Program-made: the position numbers and the translations under genes
In this document: in pieces, positions 1 to 13,000 of the stretch
How positions within the stretch are numbered: position 1 is the stretch's first letter
How the letters are laid out: each line of letters begins with the position of its first letter
NCBI RefSeq assembly: GCF_018143015.1
Contig: NC_054743.1
Coordinates: 33,443,934 to 33,507,933, forward strand
Source of the DNA: Lytechinus variegatus
Lineage: Eukaryota > Echinodermata > Echinoidea > Temnopleuroida > Toxopneustidae
Direction of reading: 5' to 3'
Length of the DNA: 64,000 nt
The notes under the pieces: model-generated
Databases searched by the model: none
The model's input: the letters and a program-made list of their open reading frames with translations, nothing else
Told to the model about the DNA's origin: nothing

Positions 1-341
1 GAATTTGCGGGGATGATAAAACAAAATTAAATGTTTTATAAAGGATGTCCTTTTTGCCCCAACACTACGTGTTTAGAGTCTGATTTGCGCGAGGTGTAGA
101 AGATGGGGTCGTACTAAACCAAAAAAGGTAAAAGCCGACGACCGAAGGACCCGTGACAATAAAACATTCCTGTACTTGTTTAGGGGTTCATTTATTTGCC
201 AAGAGTATCGTTTTGTTTTCCAATACTTGTTAAGGGGTGCATTTTCAGAATATGGAAATTACGTGTTTAGGGTGCTTTTCGAGACCCCATGGTCGCGCAT
301 GGTATCCACTCGTGAATGGAAGTGCCCCCCCCCCCCCCGGA
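1..341. mobile_element. TIR element, family A (right part, cut by window start)
   Basis: The right end, with TGGTCGCGCATGGTATCCAC and a C-run, matches the right end of the complete copy at 49847-50389 almost base for base. The left part lies outside the window. The interior carries repeated CGTGTTTAGGGT-like modules. No coding capacity is seen. Confidence 0.8.
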
Positions 342-3300
342 ATCAAACGCAACTCTAAAAATCATGCGCAACTTGATTTTCAACCAATCAACAGCGCGCA
401 TTTTTGACTTGCGATTGATTTTTTGACTTGCGTTTAAACGCAACTCTTTCTGCAACGGGCCCCTTAAGTACCATATATATCACTCTTCATTTTTTCTTGT
501 CCACCCTTGCCCCACCCCCCGAAAATAAATGTGCTACCCTCCACTTGTCACACCCCCCCCCCATTTAAAAATCCATCCAGATGCACAAGTAGCAGATAAC
601 AGCCATAATTTTTTTCTGCATAACATGTTGAATTGTCACACAATGTATCAATAGGAAACATTTAGGCCTAGCCTATCCATGAAAATTAGTTGTAGTACTG
701 CCTTACCGGGTAGACCCTCCGAAGTCTGTTTGAAGCTCCGATTTCACCACACCAAATGCTAGTAGTAGTGGTAATAAAACAAGACTGGTCAGCACAAGAG
801 ATTCCATGACTTTGACATTTCATTCTGTTTATTACTCTACACTGAGTAAAGTCCCACAAGTGATTTAATTGTTATGCGATGTATCTTCTTTAAAAAAATA
901 CATCACATGGAAGTTAGACCACTTGCGGCTATGAAAATAGCCTCAAGTGATCTGGTTTCCGTTTCAATACTTGCATTTACCTTATAAACTTCATACTGTG
1001 AAAACACAATGGCATATTTATGGCCATGAGATTCCTCCTAACTTACAAAGATGATTGTCCTGGTTTTAAATGCAATTTCTTGTTTCCTCCTTGAGGACTG
1101 TGTGGGGTTTTTTTTATCAGCAATGTGTGTTGCTTTCGGTTTGATATATTCGCTGTTGACAAGCAGTTGGTTTACTTTGGGCTAAACCCATTTGGTCAAC
1201 AATTAATTTGATCTAATTGTTATTTTGTGTACACTAAACCAGCTCTGATACACAATTTAGTCTAATTGATTGGTGTTAGTCCAAGTGTATATTAGATGAA
1301 ATGGGTGTCAGCCTAAATAGACCAAAATGATTTCAAGATGAATCGGATTTAGCATAATATACATATAATGAATATTTATGAGTGCAATGGACCATGGACG
1401 AATGAATAATTTTTATGGCGGGGGGGATGACGCATAAGCTTTTTTTTATATAAAACTTGAAAGCGAGGGAGCAAAGCGACCATGATTGTCATTTGGGTGC
1501 TTATGCATTTCATAAAGTGAATTAGGATTGTGTGCATACTTTTGGTGGATTTTGTGAAAATTTTTAGTGATAAAATGTAAACTTTAAACATTTCTGGGGG
1601 GGTACAATTTCCCAAAAGCCCCACCCATCTGCGTACGGCCATATAATGGACAGAATACTTGTACTTCATGAGGTGACAGATGAAATGATCCATTCAAAGA
1701 TCATTCATTTCACCTTTCACTGAATGAAAAATTCTGTCCATTGCACATTTGAAAGGAACATTAATTATTTGTTTTATATGACACATTAAATAGATCCTTA
1801 TCATTTGACATTTATGAATTTGAATGCAAAAGTTGTTTATTGTGGTATACATACAACATGCGCAAAGTGTTTTTATATGTAGCGCCAGTGGTCTTGGCGA
1901 AAATGCAATAGACAAAATCGTATAGATCAAAAAATTGCGCGGATGATGGGCTGAATGATCGACATCGAACAACCAATCAAACGAGAAGGATCTATCTAGG
2001 TGTCATACACGTATAACCTAGGGCATGTCATAGGATGCATAGTTACTTCATTTTGACAATTTATTCGACCTTATATTTACTCAGGCTTTCATGAAAAAAA
2101 CGGTGAATGTAATAGAAAAGAATAGGGTAACAAGAAGATAGAAATCATAATGCAAAGGAATACAAAGTCTCAAATTATGATTTCTTTTTTAATTACATAA
2201 ATGTAATTCATACATAAGATGAAAAATACAAAATACTCAATCTTCTTATTCATCAATGGGTATGAATTTGCATATTGTGATCAAATATATGTACATGTAT
2301 ACAATGATCATTCATGGTTTTAAGGTTCAATGTAGAACAAATGACTGAATTACAATACACTTATAGGAAATAGTACTATCACATGAATATTCCACCTTAA
2401 ATCTACTTTCGCTGTACCATTCAAATGTAATTTACAAATGAATGAAGTTACAAATTGAAATAAATCATGTCTGGTAACATAACGACCTTTCACACGGTAG
2501 AAAATTGTAATTTGAATGATTCCAGTGAAAAATAAGGCTAATGACAAATTTTTAGCATGGGTGAAACTGAATTTAAATCATGAACGCTAATCACAATCAC
2601 GAATTCAAATTCTACTCTGGAGGTGAATTCCAGTTAAGTTTCACTCAAATTACAATACAAATTTCCGTGTGAAGGTACGATGATTCTAAAGATGAATTGC
2701 AATCATCATTACAATGATGATTCAAGATTCACTTGTGAAAAAGCCTGAAAAATTCCAGCTTCATTAATAGTCAAGTCTCATTTTTAAAAATAAAAGAACT
2801 TTTAGAGCACTTAATACAAAATGTTTCAAAGCACGTGCTTTACAAAAACATGAAATAAGATAATTAGCACAATTTCAAACAAACAAAAATTAACAAAACG
2901 TCATCAATCATATTGACATAAAACAAAACAAAACATGTAGATTTTATCGACCCATATGGGCTCAAATACAAGTGGGGCAAATATGTGTAATCATTTGATC
3001 AATCAATCCTATCCTAAGAACCAGGAATATTCAATGAAAATTGCAATCATAATGGTACAAGATTTTGTTTTAAAGCAGATACGAACCAAAAGTGCCATCT
3101 CATGTCAACTACTCTTACACGGCCAGTTTCCTGACCCATAATGCTAGTGTAGTCTAGTAATATAGAGTCGATTGAATGATAACATGCTAATTAACTACTC
3201 AATACATTTATACCGCAATAATTATGTAACCAATTAGCAAAACAATTACATTTCCTCTCAAAACATTTCAGTTTCACTATACAAATACAATTATAGGATA

Positions 3301-6159
3301 ATTTATTCTCTGTAGTATTAGTAGATATCTGAAAATGTATATTTTGATCAACACCACCTTATTGTGCACCACTGCACCTAAAAACTTTTCACACACACAT
3401 ATACCGGTATATGGCGAAATTCCCCTGATATAAAGAAAAAGACTGGATACAGAAAGCCCCCAAAAGCAAGCCCCCCAAAAAGCTTTTCCACAGACTTAGG
3501 ATGCACCCCTAAGTTTTGAGCTAGATAAAAATATGAGAACGAGCCTCACAAATGGGTCCTGCAATTCTATCTTCCAATACATGCCTAATGGTAGATCAAT
3601 GAATTACAAAATGGGAGCTTTACATATACATTTTCAAATTTACCAAATATATTCTAATACAATTTTGGTTAATCTAGCCATATTATGCTCCGGGATTATG
3701 CTCCAAAATAAGGCATTTTATTAATCACACACAATGCCTAACTATCCGCATTCTCACTTACCACCAAAAAGAAATGTACATTTAAAGGCAGAAGTAACTT
3801 TCTATAGTTGGATTGTCTTAGCAAATAAAAGAGATTAGATCATCAAAATTCAATGAGATCACTCACTATAATCTGAAACTGTTTTCAACAAAGGTTGCTC
3901 ACTCTTTCACATTTATAAAAAGGAGATAAATTCTCCAAACACGGCTCAACAGAAAATGAATGTCCATAACATAGACAAGATGTGAAGACTCAGAGGTATC
4001 ATTTCCTAGAGATAAATGCAGCAGTGACTTCAATCACCAATAATTGCAAATTTATGGGAAAGTCTCAAAACTCAATGCTAGCATACATATACAAATATAC
4101 CGTCCTGAAAGTCCACAGAATAAAAAAAAACATTAAAATAGGATAACGGGTAACATAGAACACAATATAGCCAATATTTTCCATAAATCCCTGATTTAAA
4201 GTGAAAGAAGATGGAAAACAAAATGATAATTCGGCAGTGGCCTAAAATGAATGAATGTATATATTACCATCAACACACAATTACAAAAAATCAGCTAACA
4301 ATATTAGTACACAGTAGCAAACCGATACCTTTTAAAAAGGTAAGAAACAAAGGCAATCTTATCACAAGTGGCTGAAGTAAGGAACATCACAAATTTTCCC
4401 AGGGGGGGGGATCATTCATGACAATCCTCAATATTTCAAAGAATTTGGGCCAAAGGTAATGTCTCATTGTGTAACTGAAGTAATATTAATATGCATTAAG
4501 AGGCATTTCCAGTTTTCCCAGAGTAACAGCTAACAGTCCCTTATGTTTTACATTCACCCCATCAAACCATCACTTTGTGAAAAATCACAAGTTCTGTTGT
4601 GATTTAACTAATGATGACTTAGTGCAGCTACTATAGTAATATACTGTGCAGATAATGAGGCAGATATGTTGTATACGTGCCATTCTGGGATCCTTCACTC
4701 GATTGCATTTCCACATAGAGACAGTCGTGCTAATTCTGAATTTGCCAGAAACATATACTATGTAAACAGAGATATACACATCAGAATATGCTTTATTCTA
4801 CTACCTAGAATCTATTCACCCTTCATAAATCAATGACATAGAGAATGGTTTCTATCATTAAAAGCAATTTACTCTACACTTAATTTGTTTTAGTTTCACA
4901 ATCATATGTCACTTTATAAGGACAGGGACAATAGTGTGTTGGCACAAATCTGGTAAAAATGATTTACAGCACAGCAAAATGCGGGATTGTTCCATGAAGC
5001 ATTTTAAAGTGATTTTCACTGAAAAAATTGTTCTGAGCCAATCAGATGCAAGGATTTTAGTAGCTTATAACAAAGATCAATTTATGCTTGTTATCTTCTC
5101 AATTAAAAAAAAAAGGTGAAAGATTTTAATTTCATTAAAAAATGGAGTACAACTAACTTTAAATTCTTCACCTGCAAGAAAGATATATCAATTATTATGT
5201 ACAGAGGTATCTGAAGAACCATTCATTGTATCCTTGTATCCTATACTGAAAATACTGAGATTACTGAGAACACTGAAAATACTGAGATGAGTGAGGATAC
5301 TGAAAATACTGAATATACGGAGATACTGATTACTGGAATGATTGAGATAATGGAGATTCAGAATAATGTAGATGTTGAAATCCATGAGATATAATCTAAG
5401 TTACTGAGAAGGAGCAAAGAGTCTTAAAAGACAGACTTTACACCAACTGGTTGTATATTGCAGCCAAAACGAACCAGCTCGTCAGGAGAGAAAGTCGGTT
5501 CGGCTACAATATGTGAATAAATACCTCGATTTGAGGATTAAAGAAAAAAAATCTGCTTGTTTCATGAAATGGAAGGAAGTGCAGCCATGTTTTTTTAACA
5601 TAAAAGGCACACATATCATTCACACAACAACACAAAATTAAAAACATGTGATTTTGACGGGTTCTTTTTCCATACAGATAAATTAAGGTATATCAGTCAA
5701 TGATACTGTCAACAGATTCCTAGATATGAGCAGGTCTAGAGCTCATAACCTATTGACTTCTATAATTCCCATAGGTTCTATATAAAAGAATCATCCAGTT
5801 TCAGTAGACAACAGATTAAATAATACACCTATATCTAGTTTCTTTAAAATCTCATGGTATACATATATCGTGATTTTGCCCTGAGTTCCAAAAACAGCAC
5901 ATTGCACAATAATTGGCAGAAATTCGAATTGCCAGTGAAATCATTTGAAGAAAAAAATGTGAATTATAGATAGCATCACACGAGATCATTGCGTAACTTT
6001 TCATGGCAGTAACACGATCCATAGTCTCAGTACAATGGCAGACCTTGTCACCATTTCACAAAAAGTTGTCAGCACTATTCTCAGACAGTTGCCATAGTAA
6101 AATAAAGAGTTCTGTGGTTCCCAGCCAATCAGAGCTTCTCAGAGCCGACAACTGAATAA
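342..6159. other. Gene-free AT-rich stretch
   Basis: I find no credible exon on either strand. It holds a possible TIR pair with GTGCAATGGAC at about 1381-1391 and its complement near 1737-1747, a segment at 3142-3330 duplicated at 41095-41310, and the minisatellite at 5232-5345. The rest is unassigned. Confidence 0.6.
5232..5345. repeat. ATACTGAG minisatellite
   Basis: Degenerate tandem units of about 9-18 bp (ATACTGAAA, ATACTGAGA) run without interruption through this stretch. Confidence 0.75.
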
Positions 6160-6584
6160 GGGTCCTGTTTAATAAAGACTTGTTACGATAACAAATGCAC
6201 AATTTCTATAGGAAGTTTACTATCTGCCAATCAGATTAAGGGATTTCAGAAGCTTTTAGTGGTACACTGTTAAAAAAACCTGATTTTACAGAAAAAACAA
6301 AGAAGATTTTGCAAAAAGCATTAACAGAATCATTCTGTAAATTCATAAGACAGAAATTTTTCTGCAATTTAACAGGTCTTTTTAAAAAGGGGAAAAGGGT
6401 GTTTTATTAAAGGAAATTTGTAAGGTTCCATACACCATATACCAATGTCCTGTAAGATTACGCCATCTGGTAAGATTACAGGTGTTCTCGAGACTCTGCT
6501 GCAGGAACGTCTTTTATTTTGAGGATCAATTTTCTAACAGTGTAACTGCAAATTAATTAGGACAAGCCTTATTAAACGGGGCCC
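6160..6584. mobile_element. MITE family K copy 1, with nested MITE
   Basis: The ends are inverted: GGGTCCTGTTTAATAAAG and CTTATTAAACGGGGCCC. The family is confirmed by the uninterrupted copy at 21907-22057. A second element with ends ACACTGTTA and TAACAGTGT sits at about 6262-6545 and accounts for the extra length. Confidence 0.7.
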
Positions 6585-6683
6585 GGTGTTGACAACTTTC
6601 ATGAATCAGTGCTTTTAGTTACCGGGGTGACACAGCATTTGCTCCTGTGACAATTCCTCCAGACTTAATTTGGTCAAAGATGA

Positions 6684-6735
6684 AGGGTTAGGGTTGCAAT
6701 AGGGTTTTATGTTAGGTTTGGGGTTGGGGTAGGGT
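6684..6735 (+). repeat. Degenerate telomere-like GGGTTAGGG tract
   Basis: GGGTTAGGGTTGCAATAGGG is followed by GTTAGGTTTGGGGTTGGGGT. It is short and imperfect, in the FAAH 3' flank. Confidence 0.5.
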
Positions 6736-6866
6736 ATAGTGTCAAACCCAGGGTTGAAGCTGGTCATTCGATTAGTGCGTGGAATGAAGAGCGGAGCAAC
6801 TGTCGCCGGAACAAACGTCGTGGAGCAACGATAACATCAGAATGTATACTTTGAACTTTTGAAGGA

Positions 6867-7083
6867 TCATGGTGAACTCATAGCTTCTTTGAGGACATCG
6901 AAGTAGACCTGTGGTTGGTGTTTCCTTGCGAGCATCCTCTCTGCCACCGCCCCTACCCTCAGGAGGCGGCCTTCCTCCCACCAGGGACCCATGATCTGGA
7001 GACTAATGGGGAGGTTCTTAGCGTCGTAGCCCACCGGGACGACCAGCCCAGGGATGCCAGATATGTTAGCCAGTGGGGAAAAC
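6867..7083 (-). CDS. FAAH: FAAH terminal coding exon 14
   Basis: It encodes [20 protein letters not shown] and [20 protein letters not shown] and ends in ...LKEAMSSP with a TGA at 6867-6869. It is more GC-rich than the surrounding intron sequence, as expected for coding DNA. Confidence 0.93.
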
Positions 7084-10000
7084 CTAGGGAGAAAGGAAAG
7101 TAGATGTCAAGATAGACTGATAGTAATATTATAACGTGATCAGAACACATTTTTCACTGAGTTAATTTGACACTACATAATGGAAACCAGTCATGCTAAC
7201 ATTGTTTATCTAAACTGAATATCACCGAGCTATTAAAACCTCGTACCCCCCCACAAAAAAATTTATTTGAAGACATTTTAGAGTTATGACATCACAAGTT
7301 GCAGACTTCCGCTACCTAGAAAGAGATCTCTACCTCTACAAGAATTAGGAGACCGTTGTCCAACAATATGAAGCTGCCAACATTGCCATATTTCTGAAGT
7401 ACAGCCTTTTTATGACACTTTTTTAAATGTTTAAAATTTGATGCACAAGAAAACTGACTGTAAGGTACATACATGTAGATTGATAGGGAAGGACAAATAA
7501 TGAGATCGAACATTCAATTCCAAAATCTGGCAGTTACAAATACATCAACAAAACATTCTGTTACTTCCTATAATGATGAAGAGATATTTACCTCATGACA
7601 TCGATGGTCATAGCAGTGTCATTGACACCATATTCAAGGTCGCCTGGTTGAATCCTTGGTGCAGTAACCCCACAACCTATAGAAGTGAATCAGAGGTCAA
7701 AGGTCAAGCATCATACTTTCGGGAACCTGGAGGGTATTTCACAAAGATTAAAGTACGACTTGGAGTCGCACTGAAATTCCAACGTATAAACGATACGTAA
7801 CGCACAATCTTATTGATCAATACTTCGTAGTGCGAGTCCCCTTGGTATGATCTGACCAATGTTGTTACAGTATGTTTGTTATATCGCACGCAACTAGCGA
7901 CTCTAAATCATACCTAAATCTTTATGAACCCCCCACCTGATTGCAGGGGCGGATCTCCAGGAGTGGTGTAAAAAGATTCTGGGAAATTAAAGAAAACAGG
8001 TCAACAGTCACCACTATAGAAGCGATTGGTAAAGAAACTTGACAAACAAAAATGGAGGTCTAAGCAGGCATTCATATTTCATGATATTTTCCTAGGCATC
8101 ATGAAAAGAATTTGAGAACAAGCATTATCTTTTTCCATCTTTAATACAACTTTCCTTTATCCTGAATGGGCAGTCTATATCAAACATCTTATTTTTTTAT
8201 TCAACATACAATTGTCAGATTATCTATTTCTTTGGAGGCCATTCTCCTAGCTTCAAATCTTCCGCATCATTTCGGGTCAGACCAACCAACACAAGGAAAT
8301 AATATTTTGGTCATTTAAAAGGCAATATGGTTATCCTTATTAAAAAATATCTGGTAAATATTTGGTCAACCAAGACCCAATTGAGAGACATACTCTTACT
8401 CTGATATGTATCCATTTACATGAATCAAACAAAAATGTGTTCATTTTAAGATGTCATGCACAGGAATTTGTAGTAATATCACATCTAATTTCATTTTCTG
8501 TGAAAATGAGATGAGGAATGGTACATGTAACATTCACCAATTTGATATAAGGTAATGATCACAAGTGTTTAAAATCTTAAAAAACATTTAAAATTCATTC
8601 TGAGAAAGTCACTGATTCAAGTTTTAAATCTGGTTTGATCCCCGACTACAGGAGTGGCTAGATCACCCTCTCCTCCCCCCCCCCTCCATTTTACTCTATT
8701 CAGTGCATCATCATCCTCCCTCAACGAAGCCCTTCCAAAACATAAAAATATGGCATTGATCAGTTCAAGAATCCTTACAGCTTTTAGCTGTAATTTAAAA
8801 TAATCTTTACAGCTAAAATGTTAGCTCTAAGTAAATTCAAGATAATTCATCACTCATCCAGGGTCCCATAACACAAAGGTTAGCGATTGATCGTAAGTTT
8901 GAAATTCACGATTGATTGTACATTGTAGTCAATGGAATCAATCATAGAAAAGTGCTCTACGATCATTGCTAAGCTTTGTGTTACGGGTCCCAGGCATCAA
9001 ATAATTACCTGGGCAGACAATGACATCAACCTGTTTGAAGAGCTGTTTGAGGTAATGCATGGTTCTTGTCCTCTGCTTGTTGGCATTGATGTACTCCACA
9101 GCATTGGCAGAAGAAGCCATAGTGAGGACTAAAGCAGTATCACCAACCTAATCCAAGTAAAAGTTACGAGGATAACAGAGCTAATTACAATTAGTAATGT
9201 CTGATTGAAGGAAGGAAGGAAGGAACGAACGAACAAACAACGGACCAAGAATTATGGAAGGAATGAAGGAAGGTTTGAAGGAAAGAATGAACAAAGGACG
9301 GAAAGGAGGAAGGAAGGTAGGAAGAAGGAAAGAAATGGATGATGGAAGGAATGGAGGAAAGCTCAAAGGAAAGAATGAACAAAGGATGGAAAGGAGGAAG
9401 GAAGGTAGGGAGGAGGAAAGAAATGGATGACGGAAGGAATAAAGGAAGGTATGAAAGGAAAGAATGAACAAAGGAAGGAAAGGAGAAAGGATGGATGGAA
9501 AGGAAGGAAGGACAGAAAAAGAAGGGATGATGAGAGAGAGAGATTGGAGACCTAATTTCCTATAACCCTTATCGAACTTCACCACTAATAAGCACTGCAT
9601 CCAGATGCTTCTTGACAACAAGACATTTAATCTTCAAAAATGAGATTTTGCATACAGCTGATAGAAATCAGCATGATTCAAAGCTTCATCGAGCACCTAA
9701 GAACAGATTTCAGTTATGCACATAGTTGTACAATATACAAATAATGCATGCAAACACGTGCTTGCAGGGCCAAATAATGAACGATGTGCGAGAAGAGCCA
9801 ATGGATATACTGCACCGAGGTCCGCAGCACCGAGTACGGTATAACCATTTGGCGAGTCAAGCACAGAGTTCATTATTTAGGTCCTCTGTGCACAAGAATG
9901 CGTGTGTTGTTTTATACAACTTCCCCCTCACCCATGTTAGTGAGTTGCCCCGAATGCTATATTTGATATAAACCCTAGATAATTCTAGATAGTTCCGGAA

Positions 10001-13000
10001 CTCGCACTATCCTCCACTCTGACGTCAGAGTGCAGGATAGTGCATTTAGGATGCAATAGTGCAATTCGCTGAATATCATGTGATCCGATTTGGACCAACC
10101 AGAATACAGAACATTTTTGGGAGTTGTATAATACTAGCTGACTAACATCTTTATTAAATATCTCCTGAATCATGAATTTTCATACCTTGATAGTTTGTGC
10201 AGGATTAATTGAATTCAATGCATTACATTTTTTTCTTCAATTTAATTCAACTGGTAAAGCTGAATGTTTAATCTTTGAATCTTGAATTTAACTTACAAAG
10301 TCATGGAAATTATCTCTGTAAGCTTCTTGAAGGAAAGAGTACATCTCAGTTGATATAAGGAGGGCATGGGCCATCCTCATCTCCTCACACTCAGGGATGT
10401 TAATAGCCACCAACTCTGCTCCTTGCTTCTCTAAATAAATAACAGCTGAGGATAAAAATAGCAATATTCTTGATAATCACAATAGGGTTAAAGATTAATA
10501 CCAGTTCTTGTATCGATGTCAAAATAGTTGAAACAGAATCCAATGAAATTACCACCAAAGTGGTTGCATGTATAAATGAACAAGTGGAATGCCTCTGGCC
10601 GTCTCACCTGCATCACGCGGTTCAATATAGCAGCAGTGCTGACTTTGAATACTACTCTAACTCGCACAAGATGTTCAGTGATACATGGTTACTCTTATGT
10701 CCACTTTTTATGAACTAGACCAACAAACTTACAGAGATATGATGGTTATTTAACAAAAAACCCCAACAATGCCAAAGTTCATTGACCTTACATGACCTTT
10801 GACCTTGATCATGTGACCTGAAACTCGAACAGGATGTTCAGTGATACTTGATTACTATTATGTCCAAGTTTCATGAATCAGATCCATAAACTTTCAAAGT
10901 TATGATGGTAATTCAACAGATACACCCAATTCGGCCAAAGTTCATTGACCTTTGACCTTGGTCATGTGACCTGAAATGCGCACAGGATGTCCAGTGATAC
11001 TTGATTACTCTAATGTCCAAGTTTAATGAACTAGACCAATAAACTTTCAAAGTTATGATGGTAATTCAACAGATACTCCGATTCGGCCAAAGTTCATTGA
11101 CCCTAAATGACCTTTGACCTTAATCATGAGACCTGAAACTTGCACAAAATTTTCAGTGATGCTTGATTACTATTATGTCTAAGTTTCATGAATCAGATCC
11201 ATAAACTTTCAAAGTTATGATGGTAATTCAACAGATACACCCAATTCGGCCAAAGTTCATTGACCTTTGACCTTGGTCATGTGACCTGAAATGCACACAG
11301 GATGTTCAGTGATACTTGATTACTCTAATGTCCAAGTTTAATGAACTAGACCAATAAACTTTCAAAGTTATGATGGTAATTCAACAGATACTCCGATTCG
11401 GCCAAAGTTCATTGACCCTAAATGACCTTTGACCTTAATCATGAGACCTGAAACTTGCACAAAATTTTCAGTGATGCTTGATTACTATTATGTCTAAGTT
11501 TCATGAATCAGATCCATAAACTTTCAAAGTTATGATGGTAATTCAACAGATACACCCAATTCGGCCAAAGTTCATTGACCTTTGACCTTGGTCATGTGAC
11601 CTGAAATGCGCACAGGATGTTCAGTGATACTTGATTACTCTAATGTCCAAGTTTAATGAACTAGACCAATAAACTTTCAAAGTTATGATGGTAATTCAAC
11701 AGATACTCCGATTCGGCCAAAGTTCATTGACCCTAATTGACGTTTGACCTTAATCATGAGACATGAAACTCTAATAGGATGTTCAGTAATACTTGATTAA
11801 CCTTATGGCCAAGTTTTATTAACTAGGTCCATATACTTTCTAAGTTATGACGTCATTTCAAAAACTTAACCTCAGGTTAAGATTTGATGTTGACGCCGCC
11901 GCCGTCGCCGTCGGAAAAGCGGCGCCTATAGTCTCACTTTGCTTCGCAGGTGAGACAAAAATATGTGCCAAATGGCTCTGGAGGAAAATGCGTAATTGCT
12001 GAGAAATTAGCAAAATAAGCACCGAATTCCATCAAATGTGGGGTATTTTTCCAAGCAATATTAATACACTGTCCCGCATGTGCTTTTCTATGTTAGCGAT
12101 CATCAGAATTATCGATTTAGGGCTAAGGTTTTATGATTTTACAAAGATAAATTTACATTAATGTACCAGATCTAGATGTATGATAATATTCTGAACAATT
12201 AACCTTGATTTAAAAGACTTACTCATGAAAAAATTGTGTAACTACTGTCTTTTACCTTTCACCCTTATAGTTTCAGGGTATTTTCATTGTTATTTTTCTG
12301 GGGAGGGAGATTATGGTCAGTATGCACCCCCCGATCTTGGCTGCAAAATGCATGATCTTAGTGAAAAAGAAAGGCACAAAAATCAAGGTAAATTAATTAA
12401 ACAAATTTTGAACATTTTTTACAGGTAAGGATTGAATTAATTCTGGATGTAACAATTTGATCAAGGATTATCTGTTTTATGGTATAATACTGACCTTTTT
12501 CACATTCAGCAACGATCTCTGCATTAGCATCCTGTAAAAGGAAATTCAGGAAATGACAGGCACATGATTTAATCATTGTTCAACACATAATCTAATCTAA
12601 ATATATAGTGAATATTTCCTTATGCTATTTCAACAAGTTCTCTGTCTTAATTACTTTTCCCTCTTTACATCCAGTTAAAATCAAAGTATCCTTTTAACCC
12701 TAATTCTCCCGGGGGGGGGGGGCATAATGGCCCCCTCGACAATTTTCGCGATATATCTGCTCTGCAAAATTTTTTGACCTTGCCGCTCACTGACTTTACT
12801 TTCAAGTCTCTCGCAAATTTTTAGACCAAATTTGTGACACCCGGGTACGCGGTTACAACATTATATAAGTGCATGTCAGGCCCAAAATTGCTCATAAACG
12901 TGATTTCATGTAATGCAAATTGTGTATTTAGCCAAAAATCATAAATGTATCATTATTTCTACTTTTAATAATTATACTTAATTAATTATGCCTTGTTTAT

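Noticed and set aside
1376-1972. Two consecutive minus-strand frames of 105 and 92 residues
   Set aside because: The translations are low-complexity and domainless. The region has inverted-repeat ends and no splice or start context worth reporting.
9181-9621. A 146-residue minus-strand frame rich in Ser, Phe, Leu and Pro
   Set aside because: It is the complement of the GGAA minisatellite. Composition explains the open frame, and it has no domain.
10793-11790. CRISPR-like regularly spaced repeats
   Set aside because: The whole unit repeats, including the would-be spacers, and the genome is clearly eukaryotic with spliced genes. It is a tandem repeat.
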